This document shows, in pieces, positions 37,140-45,443 of a DNA stretch of 64,000 bases. Both the position numbers and the translations under genes were made by a program. The DNA comes from Nocardia transvalensis (GTDB lineage Bacteria; Actinomycetota; Actinomycetes; Mycobacteriales; Mycobacteriaceae). Numbering within the stretch: position 1 is the first letter of the stretch; each line of letters opens with the position of its first letter. The DNA lies in the NCBI RefSeq assembly GCF_015477765.1, contig NZ_JADLQQ010000002.1:620001-684000 (forward strand), written 5' to 3'. The notes beneath the pieces were generated by a model. The model was given only the letters and a program-made list of their open reading frames with translations, was not told the origin of the DNA and made no database searches.

Positions 37140-38618
37140 TCATCGACCCGAGATCAGTTCGACGGTCGGGCGGCCCGATCGCGCATCGACGGTGTCCACC
37201 TGAGATTTGTGCGGATCGCCCGCGCGCACCCGGGCCATGACCGTGTCGTCGGCCGCGAAGTCCACCAGCGAGCTGCCGTAGAGCGTCCGCAGATGGGTGA
37301 TGGTCAGCCCCGCAATGTCTTCCAGCCAGGCGGCAGCCTCGTCGCTGCCCGGTTCGCCGCGCAGCGCGGCGTGCAGTGCCGGGATCTCGTCGATGCGCTC
37401 GGGATGGCAGCGTTTCATGTAGTCCGCCAGCCGCGCACCCCGATCGGTGAACGGCGAGAAGACCATGGCAACCAGCGCCCGCTCCGGCAGCCCGAAGGCC
37501 TGCTCGGCGAATTCGCTTGCCAGCCTGCGCCGTTCGGCGATCCGCTCCGGCGACCGGTAGCGATCGAGGGCGAGCCGGATGAGTTCGTCGGGCATCTCCT
37601 TCTTGCGCATCATCGTCTCGGCGAACTGCAGATATTCGCCGATACCCGCCGCATAGGTGCGCCCCTCCACGTACTCGGCCCGCAGACCCCGCAGGTGCGC
37701 CATCAAAGTCGGGTTGGCACAGTCGGATTCGGTGAAACTGAAGGCCAGGTCGTCGAAGCGGAAGCCGAGGAAATCCACCACCAGGTCCCAGTGGTCGTGC
37801 ACCCGATAGCTGACCAGGTCGTAGATGGAGACGAAGGTGGGCTGCACCGACCGGTCGCCGACGGCCACCTCGCGCTGGGCCAGCTCGTGCGCACCGTCGG
37901 CACCGAACAGTTCCCGGAAGTAGGCGTCGCCGATGCCGCGCAGCGCGGTCAGCAGATCCTGGAAGGTCATGCCGCGGCGCTGCACATCGATGCCGATTCC
38001 CTTGGCCAGGCGCAGAATCCACGCGGCGTAGAGCGCTTGTTCGCGCCGGGAATCACCGGTCATGATGGCGTCGACACCGCCGCGCCACCAGGCGGCGCGG
38101 CCGTAGAAATCGGCCACGGCGAGGTTGCAGCTGTTGCAGAAGGTGGGGCGTCCGTCGCCGGCCGCCCGGTGCCCGTTCATCAGCACGTCCAACCGGTTGA
38201 TCGCCACCAGCTGGTCCGGCAGCGGCAGATCGACACGGAAGCGGCGGATTTCGGTGTGATCGACGGTGAGCAGTTCGGCCCGCTCGTCCTCGAGCAGCCC
38301 CAGCGCCGAATACACCCGATCGATGTTCTCCATCACCGCCCGGGGCACACCGGCGTGGCGCATATTCGCCACCCGCATGAGGAAGGTGCGGCCGTGGGTG
38401 AGCTGCAGATGCAGCTGCACCGCGCGGACGAACGCCACCACATAGGTGCTGTCCTTACCGCCGCCGTAGGCGACGAGGACCCGGTAGCCGGAGATCCGGT
38501 CGAGGCCACCGGCGGCCTCGATCAGCTTGTCGCCGACCGCCGCCACCCCGTGCCGCTCGGCGTCGGTGAAGAATCCGATCAGCCGGTCGTAGCGCGCCCG
38601 ATCGTCGTGCCCGCTCAC
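37140..38618 (-). CDS. PP-loop (adenine-nucleotide alpha-hydrolase-fold) ATPase
   Basis: A 492-residue protein with an N-type ATP pyrophosphatase loop, VAYGGGKDSTYVV (residues 49-61), and a C-x-x-C pair in TFCNSCN (C161, C164). The layout suggests adenylation of a carbonyl or carboxylate followed by N or S transfer. The C-terminal 200 residues match nothing I recognise. GTG 38618 overlaps the upstream ATP-grasp stop (GTGA), and the stop lies one base from the GlmE-like start. The tight packing implies a common pathway. Its reaction is unknown. Confidence 0.72.
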   Translation of the reverse strand: MSGHDDRARYDRLIGFFTDAERHGVAAVGDKLIEAAGGLDRISGYRVLVAYGGGKDSTYVVAFVRAVQLHLQLTHGRTFLMRVANMRHAGVPRAVMENIDRVYSALGLLEDERAELLTVDHTEIRRFRVDLPLPDQLVAINRLDVLMNGHRAAGDGRPTFCNSCNLAVADFYGRAAWWRGGVDAIMTGDSRREQALYAAWILRLAKGIGIDVQRRGMTFQDLLTALRGIGDAYFRELFGADGAHELAQREVAVGDRSVQPTFVSIYDLVSYRVHDHWDLVVDFLGFRFDDLAFSFTESDCANPTLMAHLRGLRAEYVEGRTYAAGIGEYLQFAETMMRKKEMPDELIRLALDRYRSPERIAERRRLASEFAEQAFGLPERALVAMVFSPFTDRGARLADYMKRCHPERIDEIPALHAALRGEPGSDEAAAWLEDIAGLTITHLRTLYGSSLVDFAADDTVMARVRAGDPHKSQVDTVDARSGRPTVELISGR

Positions 38619-39853
38619 AACGCTTCCGCCTCGCACTCGAAGTTCTCCATGATCTTCCGGATTCCCGCCTCGACGACGTGCTCGTCGTCGTGCAGCAGGA
38701 TGAAGCGCCCGTGATGCAGCGCGTCGTAGATGACCCCCGGGGGCAGCACCTCGCCCGGTGCGGGCAGCAACTCCCGCCAGACGATCGGCACCTGTTCGCG
38801 CATGGAGGTCACCCGCACCACCCGCTCGGCGTGTTCGGCGGATTTCGGCATGATCAGCCAACCCCCCGAGGTGTCAACGGTTTTCGTCGGCACCGCGACG
38901 GGACCGCCCGACAGTGCCCGCAGCCACAACTCGTAGAGGTTGACCCCGAAGGCCTTGTTGAGCAGATGCGGGACATCCGCGCCGCCCACCCGGCCACCGA
39001 TCTCCAGGAAGACCGTCTCGCCGCCCGGTGTCACGAAGACCTCGAGGTGGAACGGCAGGCGGCGCAACCGCAGCGTCGCGACGACCTCCCGCGAGAACTC
39101 CTCGAGCCGTGTGCGCAGCGGCGAACGCCCCAGCAGCACCGAGCCGAGCGGGGTGCCGTGCGCGAAGGACAGGCAGTCGTTGATGTAGCGGGAGACCGCC
39201 TGGAAGACGACGTGGGAGTCGTCGTCCACGAATCCGTCGATGTGATAGATGTCCCCGGCGACGAATTCCTCGATCTCGTAACCGTTCAGGTCGACCTCGG
39301 CCAGCGCGGCCTCCAGCTCCGCCGCCGTGTGCACCTTCAGCACCCCGATACTGGCCGCGGAGCCGACCGGTTTCAGGATCAGCGGATATCCGCACGATGC
39401 CGCGAAGGCTCGCACCTGCTCGGCGCCGGTGCAGGCGGCGAAGCGGGGCACCCGCACGCCCGCCTCGGCCAGCAGTTGCTTCATCCGCACCTTGTCCCGG
39501 TAGACCGCGACCTCGGCGACGGTCGGGCCGGGAATTCCGACGGCCTCGCGCACCCGGGCCGCGATCTCCAGCGTGAACTCCGACAGGGCGATCAGCTCGT
39601 CCACCGGTCCGGCGCGCGCGACGATCTCGCGGACGGCCGCCTCGAGCTCGACCGGGTCGTTGACATCCTCGACCCGCACCCGACAGGCGATCTTCGCCGG
39701 ATCCGCCAGCACACCCTCCGCGCCCGGACCGTCCACCACGTAGCTCACCCGGTTGGCGTCGTGATCGATGAACTCCTCGTAGCGGGTGAGCTCGTTGTCC
39801 CAGCGGTTCCCGTCGAAGTACCGCGGCCAGCGGTTGACGACGACGATATGCAT
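38615..39853 (-). CDS. ATP-grasp ligase (upstream copy)
   Basis: A 412-residue ATP-grasp protein: N-terminal VVVNRWPRYFDGNRWDNEL, LALSEFTLEIAARVREAVGIPGPTV, lysine-bearing PLILKPVGSAASIGVLKV, EEFVAGDIYHIDGFV, and metal-binding FHLEVFVTP-GG-ETVFLEIGGRVGG. It is of the carboxylate-amine ligase type and only distantly like the second ATP-grasp at 34627, so the two probably act on different substrates. ATG 39853 shares one base with the GlmS-like stop. Confidence 0.85.
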   Translation of the reverse strand: MHIVVVNRWPRYFDGNRWDNELTRYEEFIDHDANRVSYVVDGPGAEGVLADPAKIACRVRVEDVNDPVELEAAVREIVARAGPVDELIALSEFTLEIAARVREAVGIPGPTVAEVAVYRDKVRMKQLLAEAGVRVPRFAACTGAEQVRAFAASCGYPLILKPVGSAASIGVLKVHTAAELEAALAEVDLNGYEIEEFVAGDIYHIDGFVDDDSHVVFQAVSRYINDCLSFAHGTPLGSVLLGRSPLRTRLEEFSREVVATLRLRRLPFHLEVFVTPGGETVFLEIGGRVGGADVPHLLNKAFGVNLYELWLRALSGGPVAVPTKTVDTSGGWLIMPKSAEHAERVVRVTSMREQVPIVWRELLPAPGEVLPPGVIYDALHHGRFILLHDDEHVVEAGIRKIMENFECEAEAL

Positions 39854-40338
39854 CAGATCACCTCCGGTGTGACGTTCTGGCTGTCCCACGGAGCGATCGG
39901 CGCCGGATCCGCGCGCCAGGCCGAAAAGCCCTGCGCCATACCGAAACGCAGGAAGCCGCGGAAGCGGTCGATGGCGTCCTCACCGGTGAAGACGTCGGTA
40001 TAGCCCAGCTCGAGCAGTTCGCGGCGGACCCGGTCGTCGTCGGAGACCGCAGTGGTCAGCTTGCCGCCGATGACGCAGGGGATCTCGAGTCCGCGTTCGC
40101 GCAGCGTGGACAGCAGCACCTGCCCGCCGTGGAAACCGTGTCCGTTGACGCTCGATACGACGAGCAGCTCGGGCCGGTCCTGCCGGACGGCGGCCGCCAC
40201 GTCGTCGATCGGAGTGCAGGTGCCGAGGTTGCGCACCCACGCGCCCTGCTCCTCGAGCAGCTTCTGCAGGTACACCAGATTCCACAGGTGCGCATCGGAT
40301 TCGACGGTGCTCAGCACGCACCTGAAGCTCATATTCAT
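39853..40338 (-). CDS. glmS: Glutamate mutase B12-binding subunit-like (methylaspartate mutase S)
   Basis: A 161-residue cobalamin-binding Rossmann-like protein. The base-off His is in ESDAHLWNLVYL, where the family motif D-x-H-x-x-G becomes D-A-H-L-W-N: Asp and His are kept but the Gly is Asn. The later SSVNGHG and IGGKLTT correspond to the S-x-L and G-G blocks that bind the nucleotide tail. A C-terminal tail of about 30 residues exceeds the usual 137-residue subunit. It should join GlmE to form the mutase. It overlaps both neighbours. Confidence 0.83.
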   Translation of the reverse strand: MNMSFRCVLSTVESDAHLWNLVYLQKLLEEQGAWVRNLGTCTPIDDVAAAVRQDRPELLVVSSVNGHGFHGGQVLLSTLRERGLEIPCVIGGKLTTAVSDDDRVRRELLELGYTDVFTGEDAIDRFRGFLRFGMAQGFSAWRADPAPIAPWDSQNVTPEVI

Positions 40339-41582
40339 GCCACGACCTCAACTGTTGCGTTTTCGCGAGCCGACAGTGCCTTGCGAAAGCTGGCCATTGT
40401 CAACGGCAGGAATACCGCGCCGAACAGGCAGAGCAGGCAGCCCATCCACAGCGCCAGCCGCTGGGGGCCGATGGTGGTACTCAGACCACCGATCATCAGT
40501 CCCGCGATCGGATAGGAAATCAGGTTGAGCAGATAGAACGGCCCCATGACCTTGCCGAGGTGCTCGCCGGGAATCACCTTCAACCGCTGGGTGCGGTTGT
40601 AGACGTTGTAGAGCGCGACGCCCGCGAGCACCAGGACGAACGCCGGGGCATAGATCGGGTAGGACGGGGCGGCGGCGGCCGCCATGAACGCCACGCACAT
40701 CAGGCAGAAGCCGGTCACCCCGATGAGCCCGATGCCGAAGCGCCGCAACACCAGCGGAATCAGGAGCAGATTGAGCAGGCCGGTCACACCGACCGCCGCA
40801 TTGAGCAGCCCGTACGCGGCGTCGGGCGCGTCGAAGACATCGGTGATCAGCGCGGGGTTCACCGCGAGCAGCACGGCGACCACCAGGTTGATGGTGAAGT
40901 TGAGGATGCCGAGCAGCAGTACCGGGCGGATGCTCACCAGCAGCCGCCAGCCGATCGCCAGCTCCGCGAGCACCTCACGGGTGGTCTGGCGGACGGCGGG
41001 GCCACGCTCCGGCCGGGGGAGCGGCAGCCAGGTCAGCGCGCTGATGCCGAAGGCGGCGGCCGCGATGAGCAGCAGCCACAGCTTGCCGAGCAGCAGCGCG
41101 GCCGCGGTCGCCAGGGCGGGCCCGAGCGCCATGGCCAGCAACTCCATGTTCTGCACCAGCGACTGCATGGTCGCGACCTGAGTGCCCTGGGCCAGCTGCG
41201 GCACCATCTTCTCGATCGACATCCGGATCGGCGCCACGCAGACCGACAGGAAGGCGCCACCGGTCATCAATATGGCTGCGGTCCAACCGGGTTGGGCAAG
41301 GCACACCAGGACGACGGTGATCAGGATGAGCGCCCGCATCACCGCGACGCGGCTGAACAGCCGTGCGCCGCCGTCGCGGTCGGCGAGCAGTCCGGCGAAC
41401 GGATAAGCGATCAATCCGGGCAACCATTCCAGCGCGAAGGCGAAGCCGAGGCTCGACACCTCCTTGGTGTCCTGGAAGATCAACAACGGCACCGCGAACA
41501 GCACAACCTGTTCGGCGATCAGCCCGAGCAGTACACCGGTGCCGAACAGTGCGCGATGCCGCGACATCGCCTGCCGCATCAT
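40335..41582 (-). CDS. MFS transporter (probable exporter)
   Basis: A 415-residue protein with about 12 membrane segments. The motif FAGLLADRDGGARLFSRV after segment 2 is the MFS loop (G-x-x-x-D-R), and the layout resembles the enterobactin-exporter/DHA3 group. It likely exports the product made by the surrounding operon and may confer self-resistance. Four-base overlaps join it to the flavin monooxygenase upstream and GlmS-like gene downstream. Confidence 0.88.
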   Translation of the reverse strand: MMRQAMSRHRALFGTGVLLGLIAEQVVLFAVPLLIFQDTKEVSSLGFAFALEWLPGLIAYPFAGLLADRDGGARLFSRVAVMRALILITVVLVCLAQPGWTAAILMTGGAFLSVCVAPIRMSIEKMVPQLAQGTQVATMQSLVQNMELLAMALGPALATAAALLLGKLWLLLIAAAAFGISALTWLPLPRPERGPAVRQTTREVLAELAIGWRLLVSIRPVLLLGILNFTINLVVAVLLAVNPALITDVFDAPDAAYGLLNAAVGVTGLLNLLLIPLVLRRFGIGLIGVTGFCLMCVAFMAAAAAPSYPIYAPAFVLVLAGVALYNVYNRTQRLKVIPGEHLGKVMGPFYLLNLISYPIAGLMIGGLSTTIGPQRLALWMGCLLCLFGAVFLPLTMASFRKALSARENATVEVVA

Positions 41583-42697
41583 GCCGGCTGTCCGCCGCGT
41601 TCATGTTCCCGGATGAGCGGCAGCACATGGGTGTAGAAGATCCGCATCTCGCTGCGCGTGGGCCAGCCGGAGAAGATGAACTCGCTGACGCCCGCCGCCT
41701 TGTAGCTGTAGAGGTAGTCGGCCACCTCCTGATAGCTGCCGACCACGCACAGCGCGGGCCCGCCGCGGTAGGGCACGAAGCCGGAGTAGATCATCGGCGA
41801 CAGCCAGTCGTTGTCGGCCTGCGCGGCGAGCCGGAAGGAGGTCTTCACGGCCTCGGAGTCGGCGGCCGCCACGAACTGCTCGACCCACGCCCGGTGCGCT
41901 TCGTCCGGATTCTCTTGCATCGCGGCGAGATCCGCGAGAGCCTGCGCGCGAGTCTCCCTGGCCAGCACATGCATCCGAATGCCGACCCGGGTTCCCTTGT
42001 CCAGCACCGGCCGGGCCGCGGTCGCGATGCCCTCCGGTGTGTCGCCGTAGCGCAGCCAGCAGTCGCTGTACATGGTGGCCGTCTCCTGGGCGATGCCGGA
42101 GGCGCCGCTGAGATAGATCGTCGGCCTGCCGCCGCCCAGATAACCCAGTCCGAGGTCGGCCTCCTTGATCACATAATGGTCGCCTTCGTAGGACAGCGGT
42201 TTCTCCCCGCGCCAGAACCGATGGCAGATATCGAGGAATTCCTGGGTGCGGGCGTAGCGTCCGTCGTGGGCCACGTAATCGCCGTAGTAGGCCTGCTCCG
42301 CCGGGGAGATGCCGGCCACCAGGTTCAGCGCGATCCGTCCATTGGACATCCACGAGATCGTGTTCACCACCTGCGTGAACAGGGTCGGCGAGAGCAGGCC
42401 GGGCCGGTAGGCGAGGATGAAGGTGACGCGCTCGGTCTCCCGGACCAGTGCGCCGATCATCGGCAGCGGGTCGGGCATGTAGTGGGCGATCCCCATCAGC
42501 AGGGAGGGGACGCCGAGTTCGTCGGCCTCCTGGGCGAAGTCCACGATCCCGTCGAAGTCGAGCGCGCCGACCTGATACTTCTCGGTGGCCTTCTGCTGCC
42601 CGCTGTCCAACGGCGAACACCAATGGAAACTCAACTGTCCCGAGTCGGCGTTTGCTGAATCGGACAGTGGAGCGAAGTTCGGGCGGGCGGTGTTCAT
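41579..42697 (-). CDS. LLM-class flavin-dependent monooxygenase
   Basis: A 372-residue luciferase-like TIM barrel of the SsuD/alkanesulfonate monooxygenase group: ADELGVPSLLMG, TERVTFILAYRPGLLSPTLFTQVVNTISWMSNGRIALNLVAG, and SGASGIAQETA. It uses reduced FMN from a separate reductase and O2. It is the first gene of the minus-strand operon, and reads from the 463-bp divergent spacer. No clear ribosome site precedes ATG 42697. N- or C-oxidation of an amino acid intermediate is a possible role, not shown. Confidence 0.88.
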   Translation of the reverse strand: MNTARPNFAPLSDSANADSGQLSFHWCSPLDSGQQKATEKYQVGALDFDGIVDFAQEADELGVPSLLMGIAHYMPDPLPMIGALVRETERVTFILAYRPGLLSPTLFTQVVNTISWMSNGRIALNLVAGISPAEQAYYGDYVAHDGRYARTQEFLDICHRFWRGEKPLSYEGDHYVIKEADLGLGYLGGGRPTIYLSGASGIAQETATMYSDCWLRYGDTPEGIATAARPVLDKGTRVGIRMHVLARETRAQALADLAAMQENPDEAHRAWVEQFVAAADSEAVKTSFRLAAQADNDWLSPMIYSGFVPYRGGPALCVVGSYQEVADYLYSYKAAGVSEFIFSGWPTRSEMRIFYTHVLPLIREHERGGQPA

Positions 42698-43160
42698 TGT
42701 GTTTGGCGTTCACTTCCGGTTTCGAAACGGAGGCGGGAAGGTAATCAACATCGATGTTGGTAGTAGCTGATCGAATGCCACCTGCGCGCAATTCACGCAT
42801 GAGGGATATGGAATAACCCCCGACGCTCTCGGCGGAATTCGAACACCGTCTCTGGCCCCCGACCCTGCGATGAAAGGTACACCGATAGTTACCCGCGGTG
42901 GAACCCCCCGGTTGGGGGATGGACGGTCGCGGCCGAGTACGGAAGCGTCCATCCCCCGATCGGGGGGTTGGATACTTCCGTTCGGGCACGAGACAATTTG
43001 GCCGCGGTGGGGACCGGTGACGGCAGCGCTATAACATGATGGCGTCACGGGGTCCGGGGTACGACGAAGGTTCGCTCATTTCTCGATAACCTGAGGGGGA
43101 GGATAACTCGAATACTCGGTACCCGATACTGTCGTTACTACTATTCGAAACGGACCGGAC
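42698..43160. promoter_or_regulatory. Divergent promoter region of region 4
   Basis: This 463-bp gene-free spacer separates the minus-strand mutase/ligase operon from the plus-strand AsnRS-like operon, and must hold both promoters. Its main visible structure is the 24-bp inverted repeat at 42902-42969. A GGGGGAGG at 43095-43102 is not followed by a usable start codon. I see no other gene here on either strand. Confidence 0.6.
42902..42969. repeat. 24-bp inverted repeat with internal palindromes, candidate operator
   Basis: Arm 42902-42925 and the complement of 42946-42969 match at 22 of 24 positions around a 20-bp spacer. Each arm is itself a palindrome of runs of C and G; the right arm holds the perfect CCCCCGATCGGGGG. 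The core CCCGATCGGGGG recurs at 48783-48794 before the adenylation-AONS gene. This suggests two operator copies for one regulator, the nearby LmbU-family protein being a candidate. Confidence 0.6.
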
Positions 43161-44165
43161 TTGACTGCTGGATCGACTGAATCGACCGGATCTGCGCTCC
43201 CACCGCCGCGTGCGCATCTCACGTCGGAACGAACGATTGCGGCCCTGGCCGTGCAGGGGCGATTCCTGGCCGCCGCACGGGAATTCCTCACCGCGGAGGG
43301 ATTCACCGAGCTCCTGCCGCCGATCATCGGTCCGGTGACCGATCCGGGGGCACGGGGCGCAAAGCAGGTCGACATCGACTACTACGGTCATCGGTACAAG
43401 CTGATGACCAGCGGAATCCTCTACAAGCAGGCGTCGTTACTGGCCTTCGACAAGATCTTCCACGTGGCCCCCAATGTGCGCCTGGAGCCACTGGAGACCG
43501 CGGTGACCCATCGGCACCTGGCCGAATTCCACCAGCTCGACGTGGAGATCGCGGGCGGAACCCGCGCGGACGCCATGGATGTGGCCGAGCGCCTGACGAA
43601 GTACGCGGTGGAATACGTGCTGAGCAGCGCGCTGCACGAGCTGCAGATCCTGAACCGCGATCCGGAGCAGCTGAAGCAGGTTCTCTCCGGCCCGTACGAC
43701 CGCATGCGTCACTCCACCGCGGTGACGGAGGTCCGCAAGCTGGGATATGACCAGCGCGAACACACCGAGATCGAGTGGGAGGGCGAAGAACTGCTCTCCG
43801 AGGCCGCCACCCGCCCCTTCTTCATCTGCGACTACCCGAAGGGCTCTCGCGGCTTCTACGACAAGGAGAATCCCGACCAGCCCGGCGTGCTGCACAACTT
43901 CGACCTGATCTTCCCGGGCGGGTTCGGCGAGATGATGAGCGGCAGCGAGCGGGAGTCGGACTATCGCACATTGCTGACTCGGATACGCGAAACCGGTGAG
44001 AACCCAGCCAAATACGAGTGGTATCTCACGGTGGCCCGCGAGGGTCTGCCATCGAGTGCGGGCTTCGGCCTCGGAGTCGAACGGTTCACCCGCTTCCTGT
44101 GCGGTTCGGACGCGGTCTGGCAGGTCACCGCGTATCCGAAGCTGCCGGGGGAGCGGCGTCCATGA
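43161..44165 (+). CDS. AsnRS-like enzyme lacking the anticodon domain
   Basis: A 334-residue class II synthetase catalytic core. Motif 1 region GFTELLPPII (47-56), motif 2 with R107/E109 in NVRLEP and HLAEFHQLDVE, and motif 3 GFGLGVERFTRF (301-312) are all present. The N-terminal OB-fold that reads the anticodon is absent, as in archaeal AsnRS paralogues that act as asparagine synthetases. It should adenylate aspartate or a relative such as 3-methylaspartate and pass it to ammonia or an amine. Start TTG 43161 is uncertain; an upstream stop at 43104 bounds it. It overlaps the next gene by 4 bp. Confidence 0.8.
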   Translation: MTAGSTESTGSALPPPRAHLTSERTIAALAVQGRFLAAAREFLTAEGFTELLPPIIGPVTDPGARGAKQVDIDYYGHRYKLMTSGILYKQASLLAFDKIFHVAPNVRLEPLETAVTHRHLAEFHQLDVEIAGGTRADAMDVAERLTKYAVEYVLSSALHELQILNRDPEQLKQVLSGPYDRMRHSTAVTEVRKLGYDQREHTEIEWEGEELLSEAATRPFFICDYPKGSRGFYDKENPDQPGVLHNFDLIFPGGFGEMMSGSERESDYRTLLTRIRETGENPAKYEWYLTVAREGLPSSAGFGLGVERFTRFLCGSDAVWQVTAYPKLPGERRP

Positions 44166-45427
44166 GCTTTCTGACGGCACCCGGATTCCCGGAACGGGAA
44201 GTGCGGGCGCGGGCGCGAGCGGCGGCGGGGTCGGCATTTCCCGAGTACGAACGCTACAGCTGGACACTGTTCGGACAGGGGTACGACGCGGTGGCGCCGA
44301 ACCCTCACGCGCCGGACGCGATCGACCGTGCTCGGCTGGTACCACCGGTGTTCGTGCCGTTGCGCGAGGAGAAGATGTTCGATCTGGGCCGGGAGCCACT
44401 CGCGGGAGATGTCGATCCGACCACCACCATCGGTGGTCTGCGTTCGACCCTGCCGGTGTATGTGTCCGCGTTCGGATCCACCGCGGTGGCCGACGGCGAT
44501 CTCGGGGATGTGGTGGCCCGGCAGGCCGGCGCGGCGGGCGTGCCGATGGTGATCGGCGAAAACATCGTGCCCGTCTCCGGATACGGCCGAATGGAGCAGG
44601 AACGGCCGAGCTCACTGCTGCGGCGGCTCACCGAATACACCAAGAATGCGCCCGAGGACGTCGGGGGCGTGATCGTCCAGCAGAGTACCGAGGACGCCGA
44701 CGCCGAGGTCTGGAACTTGGTGTACAGCGACCCGGCGAGCGAGCCGCTGCTGGTCACCGGTCGTCTGGGCTTCGAGCTGAAAGTGGGACAGGGCGCGAAG
44801 CCAGGCCTCGGCGGCATGACACTCATACCCCGGGAACGAGCCGCCGACCTGTCGGCGCAGTACGACATCGTCGACATCTACGACGGTCCCGCCGCCCCGG
44901 TGCTGCGCTCGGCCACCCCCGGCACATTCACCAACGAGATTCTGCGCCAGCAGATTCGGCTGATGCGCAACAACTATCCGCGCTGCCGCATCTGGGTGAA
45001 GCTGCCACCGGCCCGGGACGTGGCCGACGCGGCCGAGGTCGCGTGGGCCGCCGGCGCCGATGCGGTCACCGTCGACGGGGCCGAGGGCGGCGCGGGCTGG
45101 GCCCCGCGGGCATTTCTCGACCACGTCGGCCTGCCGCTGGCCGAATGCCTGCGCCGCGTGGCCGATCGCGAACGGCACGGCCACAGCCTGCTGGTCTCGG
45201 GACGGTGCTGGGAGGGGGCCCGAGTCGTAAAGTGCTTGGCACTGGGCGCCTCTGCCGTCGGGCTGGGCAGGGCGGCGCTGGTCGCCGCCGACGAGGACGC
45301 CGATCAGGGGCTGACCAACCTGCTGGCATGTCTGAATCTGGAGCTGCGGCTTCTCGTCAGCGCGCTCGGCAAGTACCGGATCGAGGACTTGAACGTCGAG
45401 GATGTCTGGCTTTCTCCGGGCACCTAG
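44162..45427 (+). CDS. Glutamate-synthase-like FMN-binding enzyme
   Basis: A 421-residue FMN barrel. FELKVGQGAKPGLGGMT and VTVDGAEGGAGWAPRAFLDHVGLPLA match the FMN/2-oxoglutarate region of glutamate synthase, where E-x-K-x-x-Q-G-A-K-P-G and D-G-x-x-G-G-T-G-A-x-P occur. It has neither the glutamine amidotransferase nor the FAD subunit. It may carry out an FMN-dependent amination or oxidation of a keto acid. The ATG at 44162 overlaps the AsnRS-like stop, so the two proteins are made together. Confidence 0.78.
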   Translation: MSFLTAPGFPEREVRARARAAAGSAFPEYERYSWTLFGQGYDAVAPNPHAPDAIDRARLVPPVFVPLREEKMFDLGREPLAGDVDPTTTIGGLRSTLPVYVSAFGSTAVADGDLGDVVARQAGAAGVPMVIGENIVPVSGYGRMEQERPSSLLRRLTEYTKNAPEDVGGVIVQQSTEDADAEVWNLVYSDPASEPLLVTGRLGFELKVGQGAKPGLGGMTLIPRERAADLSAQYDIVDIYDGPAAPVLRSATPGTFTNEILRQQIRLMRNNYPRCRIWVKLPPARDVADAAEVAWAAGADAVTVDGAEGGAGWAPRAFLDHVGLPLAECLRRVADRERHGHSLLVSGRCWEGARVVKCLALGASAVGLGRAALVAADEDADQGLTNLLACLNLELRLLVSALGKYRIEDLNVEDVWLSPGT

Positions 45428-45443
45428 GAACGGGAGGACTGGA

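Noticed and set aside
43095..43102. GGGGGAGG as the ribosome site of the AsnRS-like gene
   Set aside because: No ATG, GTG or TTG follows at a usable distance, and an in-frame stop at 43104 separates it from the catalytic core.
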